Shown here: positions 6,573-10,779 of the stretch, piece by piece
Numbering within the stretch: the first letter of the stretch is position 1
Layout: every line of letters begins with the position of its first letter
Assembly: GCA_023392515.1 (NCBI GenBank)
Contig: JAEVYX010000124.1
Coordinates: forward strand, 1-10,779
DNA: 10,779 bases
Direction: 5' to 3'
DNA from: Bacillota bacterium
GTDB taxonomy: Bacteria > Bacillota > Clostridia > Christensenellales > Aristaeellaceae
Notes under the pieces: generated by a model
What the model saw: only the letters and a program-made list of their open reading frames with translations
Database searches by the model: none
What the model was told of the DNA's origin: nothing
Made by a program: the position numbers and the translations under genes

Positions 6573-7793
6573 ATGAAAAAACTGGTTGCTGTGCTGCTTG
6601 CCATGCTAATGGCTGCATCCATGTCACTGCCCGCACTGGCAGCGGAAACATCAGAAATCACTTTCTGGCATACCTACAGCGAGGGCGAAGAGAAAGTCTT
6701 TTTGGACGAGGTGCTGCCTGCATTCGAAGCGGAACACCCCGAGATCAAGGTTAACGTCATCCGGATGCCTTATGAAGGGCTCAACGAGCAGATTATCACG
6801 GCGGTTGCGGGTGATGTAGCCCCTGATCTGATCCGTATGGATATCACCTGGGTAGCCCAAATGGCCAAGATGGGAGCCCTCGAACCGTTGGATGGCATGG
6901 ATGGCTTTGAGGCCATCGCAGCGGATGCCCTTTCCGCACCCTTGGCTACCAACCTGTATAATGGAGGCCATTATGGCCTGCCCCTGAACACCAACACGAC
7001 CACCGGCGTATTCAACCTGGAACGGCTGAAAGAATTGGGCTTTGACGCCCCGCCCAAGACCCTTGATGAACTTCTGGCAGCCGCGGACAAAGCGGCTCCT
7101 GACCAGGAAAAGTGGCTGTTTGCGGTGCAGGGTTCTTTCAACTGGGCCATGCTGCCCTTTATTTGGACGCTGGGCGGCGACGTTACCGACGAATCCTTCA
7201 CCAAAGCAACAGGATACTTGAACAGCGAAGCTACTGTCAAAGCGCTTGAAACAATCAAGGGCTGGTATGACAAACAGATCATCGGCCCCTGCGTGGTGGG
7301 ACAGCAGCCGGATACCTGGGGCGGCATTACAGCCGGCAACTATGCAATGGTTGTAGAAGGGCCCTGGTTCTTTAGCGGCGATGCTGCCAAGGACAACAAT
7401 CCTGTCTCCCCCATCCCCGCTGTGGAAGGGCGCAGCATTTCCATTGTCGGCGGTGAAGATCTGGTCATGACGAAGGGCAGCAAAAATCAGGCCGCTGCTT
7501 GGACCTTTATGCAGTTCATGATGACGGATAAAGCCCAATTGCCTATGACCAAGGCCGGCATGATCCCCACAATGAGCTCCATCCTTTCCAAAATGGATAC
7601 GGCTGCCACGCCTTATCTGGCCGCTTATATTGAGCAGCTGAAGACCGCCAAACCCCGTACGCCTTCCGCCCAGTGGCCCGCCATCGAGGAAGTGCTGAAC
7701 ACCGCCTTTGAAAGCGTGCTGCAAGGGAGCGTAAGCGCCCAGGAATCAATGGATGCCGCTGCTGCCCAAGTGGATCAATTGCTGGCGGAATAG
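6573..7793 (+). CDS. ABC sugar transporter solute-binding protein (family 1)
   Basis: This is a 406-residue extracytoplasmic binding protein of the MalE/family-1 type. The frame is open further upstream, but the ATG at 6573 has GGAGGG 8 bases before it and begins a signal peptide (MKKLVAVLLAMLMAAS, then LPALAAE). Cleavage is likely after A23 or A24 by signal peptidase I. There is no lipobox cysteine; the only cysteine in the protein is far inside (IIGPCVVG). The mature part begins with the typical ITFWHTYSEGEE and contains family features such as FEAEHPEIKVNV, APDLIRMDITWVAQMA, and GNYAMVVEGPWFF. It is the first gene of an operon with two permeases and a GH13 enzyme, so malto-oligosaccharides or similar glucans are the likely ligand (inference). 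A GC-rich hairpin after its stop may raise its level over the permeases. Confidence 0.93.
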   Translation: MKKLVAVLLAMLMAASMSLPALAAETSEITFWHTYSEGEEKVFLDEVLPAFEAEHPEIKVNVIRMPYEGLNEQIITAVAGDVAPDLIRMDITWVAQMAKMGALEPLDGMDGFEAIAADALSAPLATNLYNGGHYGLPLNTNTTTGVFNLERLKELGFDAPPKTLDELLAAADKAAPDQEKWLFAVQGSFNWAMLPFIWTLGGDVTDESFTKATGYLNSEATVKALETIKGWYDKQIIGPCVVGQQPDTWGGITAGNYAMVVEGPWFFSGDAAKDNNPVSPIPAVEGRSISIVGGEDLVMTKGSKNQAAAWTFMQFMMTDKAQLPMTKAGMIPTMSSILSKMDTAATPYLAAYIEQLKTAKPRTPSAQWPAIEEVLNTAFESVLQGSVSAQESMDAAAAQVDQLLAE

Positions 7794-7808
7794 TTTCATT
7801 CATCTCAC

Positions 7809-7832
7809 GGGGGCGGCATTGCAGCCGCCCCC
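7809..7832 (+). other. GC-rich intercistronic hairpin between binding protein and permease
   Basis: A perfect 9-base stem, GGGGGCGGC (7809-7817) and GCCGCCCCC (7824-7832), with a 6-base loop starts 15 bases after the binding-protein stop. No T run follows, so it is not a standard terminator. Similar hairpins after binding-protein genes protect the upstream mRNA from 3' exonucleases or reduce downstream expression. Confidence 0.8.
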
Positions 7833-7841
7833 GAGCCGGGA

Positions 7842-7855
7842 GGTAACGCTTACAT
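7842..7855 (+). promoter_or_regulatory. operator-like or cre-like site over the permease ribosome site
   Basis: The minus strand of 7842-7855 reads ATGTAAGCGTTACC. It matches 12 of 14 bases of the O1/O2 operator string TTGTAACCGTTACC and keeps the central CG and both half-sites. It also resembles a CcpA cre sequence. It overlaps the end of the Shine-Dalgarno (GGGAGG) and touches the ATG at 7854. It could be an auxiliary operator or a chance match. Confidence 0.4.
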
Positions 7856-8753
7856 GGCAAGCAAAAAAAAGAGGCAGGGGCTGCGCCAATGGTTGCAGGT
7901 GCTGCCCTTTATTGGTCCCAGTATGGTTTTGCTAGCGCTTTTTGTATTTTATCCCCTGGTGCGAAATATCTTGATGAGCTTCTCCCAGTATGACATTATC
8001 CAAAACCGGGAGATCGCATATGTGGGTATCTCAAATTATACAGCAATGTTCAGGGATGGCAAGTATCTTCTGGCGTTTCGCAACACCATCCTGTATACGC
8101 TTATCACCGTGCCGGGCCAGATGTTTTTTGGATTGATCCTGGCTTGCCTCATCAATGCGCCCATTCGGGGGAAAACGGTGTTCAAAGTGGTCTCCTATCT
8201 GCCGGTATTAACCTCCTGGGTGATTGTCTCCCTTATATTCAAGTACCTGTTCATGTCCGGCAAAAGCGGGTTGGTAAACTTTTTTCTCCTGCAGACCGGG
8301 CTTGCATCCAAGCCCATCGCCTGGCTGCAAAACCAGTGGACGGCTAATGTGGTATTATGGCTCTTTGGCATCTGGAAAGGCGTTGGCTGGGTAATGGTCG
8401 TCTATCTGGGCGCTTTGCAGGCTGTGCCGGGCGACATCTATGAAGCCGCACAGTTAGACGGTTCAGGGCGGCTCCGCACATTTTTTCACATGACCATACC
8501 CATGGTGAAAAACACAACGCTCTATTTAATGACGGTACTCATGATTGGTGGCTTTGGCGCCTACATTCACGTCATGATGATTACCGAAGGCGCCCCCCTT
8601 GGCACCACAAACCAGATTATGAACCTGATGTATGACACGGCCTTTTCCAAATACAACTTTGGCTACGCAGCGGCACAAGCAGTAACCATGGGCCTAATTA
8701 TCTTTTTACTGACGTTGATCCAGCGGCGTCTCACAACAGAAATTGTAAATTAG
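7854..8753 (+). CDS. ABC sugar transporter permease, MalF/UgpA type
   Basis: This 299-residue inner-membrane permease forms half of the translocation channel with the next gene's product. A basic N-terminus (MASKKKRQGLRQW) precedes the first membrane segment (about 17-36). Further hydrophobic segments lie near 78-100, 112-134, 165-190, 222-245 and 270-290, giving six, as usual for this subfamily. The EAA loop that contacts the ATPase is at residues 197-216 (EAAQLDGSG ... TIP), with the expected E-A-A-x-x-D-G pattern. The ATG at 7854 follows GGGAGG at suitable spacing. The gene is 60 bases after the binding-protein stop and 13 before the second permease. The sugar is not readable from this protein. 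Confidence 0.94.
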   Translation: MASKKKRQGLRQWLQVLPFIGPSMVLLALFVFYPLVRNILMSFSQYDIIQNREIAYVGISNYTAMFRDGKYLLAFRNTILYTLITVPGQMFFGLILACLINAPIRGKTVFKVVSYLPVLTSWVIVSLIFKYLFMSGKSGLVNFFLLQTGLASKPIAWLQNQWTANVVLWLFGIWKGVGWVMVVYLGALQAVPGDIYEAAQLDGSGRLRTFFHMTIPMVKNTTLYLMTVLMIGGFGAYIHVMMITEGAPLGTTNQIMNLMYDTAFSKYNFGYAAAQAVTMGLIIFLLTLIQRRLTTEIVN

Positions 8754-8766
8754 GGGGAACACTGCC

Positions 8767-9615
8767 GTGATAAAACAGCATGCTTTGAAGCACCAGGGCG
8801 CAATGCTGCCTATATACCTGCTATTGCTCCTCTTTTGCGCTTTGGCATTGGTTCCCTTCTTATATATGGTGGCTACAGCCATGCTGCCTGAAGCATATTC
8901 CCTGCCCTATCCCCCAATACTTCTTCCCCACAGCCTATACATGGATAACTTTCTCAAAGCCTGGCAGGCAAATCACTTTGACAGCTATTTTGTAAACAGC
9001 CTCTTCGTATCGGCCATGTCGACAGTGGCTATTATCTTCTTTTCCTGCGCTGCCGCCTATGGCTTTGCAAGGATGGATTTCCCCGGGAAAAACATATTGT
9101 TCCTTTTGCTTTTGTTCAGCATGATGGTGCCTACTTTAACCAACCTTGTATCCCAGTTTCTGCTGATCAAAAGCCTTCGCCTGGTGGATTCCTATCTGGG
9201 CCTGATCCTGACATACATCGGCACCGGCGTTGCCGCCAACACTTTCTTTTTGCGAAGCAGCTTTTTAACGCTTCCCAAAGCGTTGGAGGAGTCGGTGGTT
9301 ATTGATGGCGGCGGCAACTGGACCATCTTTTTCCGGATTGTGCTGCCGCTATCTAAACCAGCTATCGGTACATTTTCAATACTCGCCTTCTCCAACGTCT
9401 GGGACGAGTTTTTGCTGGCGCTGACATTTTTGAAAACACCTGCAAAACGTACACTCCCCATTGCTTTAAAATTATTTCAAGGCCAAAACGTGAATAACTG
9501 GAGCCTTATCTTTGCAGCGTCCCTGATCGCGCTCATGCCCATACTGCTTGTATATATCGTACTGCAAAAACAGTTGATCCGTGGCGGGGCCATGGATGGC
9601 ATGGTGAAGGAGTAA
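8767..9615 (+). CDS. ABC sugar transporter permease, MalG/UgpE type
   Basis: This 282-residue partner permease starts at GTG 8767, with AGGGGGAA about 9 bases upstream; a later ATG at codon 13 would cut into the first membrane segment. Six membrane segments are expected, near residues 14-38, 74-100, 108-130, 140-162, 198-222 and 247-268. The EAA loop at about 174-194 reads EESVVIDGGG ... IVLP, a slightly divergent form with S and V in place of the two alanines but keeping E175, D180 and G181. Family features KTPAKRTLPIAL and the C-terminal LQKQLIRGGAMDGMVK are present. The downstream GH13 gene starts 4 bases after its stop, and its ribosome site lies within this gene's last codons, so the two are co-transcribed. 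Confidence 0.94.
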   Translation: MIKQHALKHQGAMLPIYLLLLLFCALALVPFLYMVATAMLPEAYSLPYPPILLPHSLYMDNFLKAWQANHFDSYFVNSLFVSAMSTVAIIFFSCAAAYGFARMDFPGKNILFLLLLFSMMVPTLTNLVSQFLLIKSLRLVDSYLGLILTYIGTGVAANTFFLRSSFLTLPKALEESVVIDGGGNWTIFFRIVLPLSKPAIGTFSILAFSNVWDEFLLALTFLKTPAKRTLPIALKLFQGQNVNNWSLIFAASLIALMPILLVYIVLQKQLIRGGAMDGMVKE

Positions 9616-9619
9616 TGAG

Positions 9620-10779
9620 ATGATTAACCAAGAGCTCGTTTTTCACCATGCGCAATATCCATGGCTTTTTATTGAGGAAGCGTCCTCCTGCCGCATACTG
9701 CTGGCCTTGCCGGTGGGGCAGGATCTCAGGGTTTTTGTAAGGTATGGCGACCCGTTTGACTTTCTTCCCGGCACAGACAAGCAGCCAAATCTGAAAGAAG
9801 CTGAAATGGCGCTGGAAAGATCCGAAGGGAAGCAGGATTTTTACGTCTGCACCATAAAGCTGTTCACCCATAAACTGCGCTATCATTTTCGGTTGGAGAC
9901 GGCTGAGGGCACTTGCTGGTATGGGGAAAGCGGCCTGCTGGACAGGGAGAATGAAACACTGCTCCGCCCCTTTTTCGTTCCCTATGTGTTTCAAAAGGAA
10001 CAATATCGCCCGCCGCATTGGACAGGAGAAACGGTATGGTATCAAATCTTTCCCGACAGGTTCGCCGACAGCAGGCAAAGGAATGATCCATCCGCCTTTA
10101 TACCAGATCGAACCAACTTCTTTGGCGGCGATCTCCGTGGGATTATGAGCAAGATTCCGTACCTCAAGGAGATGGGGGTGACAGGCGTCTATTTAACCCC
10201 CGTATTTCAAAGCACCTCCAACCATCGCTATGATACGCAGGATTACCTGAAAGTGGACCCCGCCCTAGGAACAGAGGAGGACCTTGCTGCTCTTTGTGAT
10301 GCATTACATGCATCTGGCATTAAATGCATGCTAGACGGTGTGTACAATCACGCAGGCTGGGCATGCCCTCAATGGCAGGATGTGCTGGCCCACGCAGAGC
10401 GCTCGGAATATAAGGACTGGTTTTACATTTACGATATGGGGCGGACGCAAGCCCTTTCCCTTGCAGACCTCACAAGCGAGGTGATGAAACGTGATCCACC
10501 TTACGAAGCCTTTGCCTTTGCCGCCAACATGCCCAAGTGGAACACGGAGAACCCGGCTGTTCAGGAATACTTGATCGGCTCGGCGGAATTTTGGACAAAA
10601 CGGCTGAACCTTGACGGTTGGCGCCTGGATGTGCCAGATGAGGTGAGCGCAAGCTTTCTGCGTGCATTCCGCCGCAGGATAAAGGCAATTCGTCCGGAGA
10701 TCTACATCACCGGAGAGATATGGGGCAGCCCGGACCGATGGCTTCAAGGGGATATGTTTGATGGTGCCATGAACTATCC
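9620..10779 (+). CDS. GH13 alpha-glucan hydrolase, neopullulanase/cyclomaltodextrinase-like (3' end cut)
   Basis: An open frame of 386 codons without a stop runs off the right edge. It starts at ATG 9620 with AAGGAG 7 bases upstream. No signal peptide is present, so the enzyme is cytoplasmic. Residues 1-125 form an N-terminal beta-rich domain like that of neopullulanases. The catalytic barrel then begins with VWYQIFPDRFAD and GGDLRGI (169-175). Conserved GH13 regions seen: region I DGVYNH (239-244), region II GWRLDVPDE with nucleophile D337, and region III ITGEIWG with acid/base E366. The region IV His-Asp lies beyond the window. The family cleaves alpha-1,4 and sometimes alpha-1,6 bonds of malto-oligosaccharides, cyclodextrins or pullulan. 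The exact specificity is not readable. Position at the end of the transporter genes suggests it degrades the imported sugar. Confidence 0.9.
   Translation, partial: MINQELVFHHAQYPWLFIEEASSCRILLALPVGQDLRVFVRYGDPFDFLPGTDKQPNLKEAEMALERSEGKQDFYVCTIKLFTHKLRYHFRLETAEGTCWYGESGLLDRENETLLRPFFVPYVFQKEQYRPPHWTGETVWYQIFPDRFADSRQRNDPSAFIPDRTNFFGGDLRGIMSKIPYLKEMGVTGVYLTPVFQSTSNHRYDTQDYLKVDPALGTEEDLAALCDALHASGIKCMLDGVYNHAGWACPQWQDVLAHAERSEYKDWFYIYDMGRTQALSLADLTSEVMKRDPPYEAFAFAANMPKWNTENPAVQEYLIGSAEFWTKRLNLDGWRLDVPDEVSASFLRAFRRRIKAIRPEIYITGEIWGSPDRWLQGDMFDGAMNY

Noticed and set aside
6651..7724. 357-residue minus-strand frame opposite the binding protein
   Set aside because: It is an antisense shadow of a well-supported gene, with a composition typical of reversed coding sequence and no recognisable domain or ribosome site.
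9533..10078. 181-residue minus-strand frame opposite the GH13 gene
   Set aside because: The plus strand carries an uninterrupted GH13 frame with catalytic motifs; the antisense frame is a shadow.

Overview
The window looks like a piece of chromosome from a Firmicutes (Bacillota), probably clostridial, bacterium of moderate G+C. This is inferred from strong AGGAGG-type ribosome sites, GTG and TTG starts, a near-consensus sigma-A promoter, a LacI-type regulator beside a sugar ABC transporter, and Rho-independent terminators. It cannot be placed to genus from the sequence alone. No rRNA, tRNA, insertion sequence, phage gene or CRISPR array was seen.

Left part (1-2055, all minus strand): three genes read leftward. 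They are a 140-residue membrane protein (1498-1920), a HAD-superfamily phosphatase-like protein (548-1420), and a membrane protein that starts with GTG at 515 and runs off the left edge. A terminator hairpin (2011-2055) separates them from the two-component system upstream.

Middle part (2117-5262): an OmpR-family response regulator and its membrane sensor kinase overlap by 11 bases and read leftward. They diverge from a secreted ferritin-like (DUF2202-type) protein with a Met/Gly repeat tail, which ends in a strong terminator. The shared region between them holds several copies of a TTTGCCA motif in both orientations. The kinase's extracytoplasmic segment is also Gly/Met-rich. Together these suggest a small envelope-sensing unit, perhaps for metal or redox stress, in which the regulator controls itself and the ferritin-like protein. 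This is inference.

Right part (5371-10779, plus strand): a sugar-uptake locus. A LacI-family repressor gene has a consensus promoter and an operator. It is followed by a second, identical operator and then a four-gene run: solute-binding protein, two MalF/MalG-type permeases, and a GH13 neopullulanase-like enzyme without a signal peptide, cut by the right edge. The logic is uptake of a malto-oligosaccharide or similar alpha-glucan fragment and its cleavage inside the cell, under local repression. No ABC ATPase is present in the window, so it is either encoded further on or shared with other transporters. Points worth a second look are the binding protein's lack of a lipobox, a GC-rich hairpin between the binding protein and the first permease, and an operator-like sequence lying over the ribosome site of that permease.

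The overall gene set is mostly ordinary. The least explained parts are the two-component/ferritin-like unit with its repeated motif and the unknown membrane-HAD-membrane cluster.
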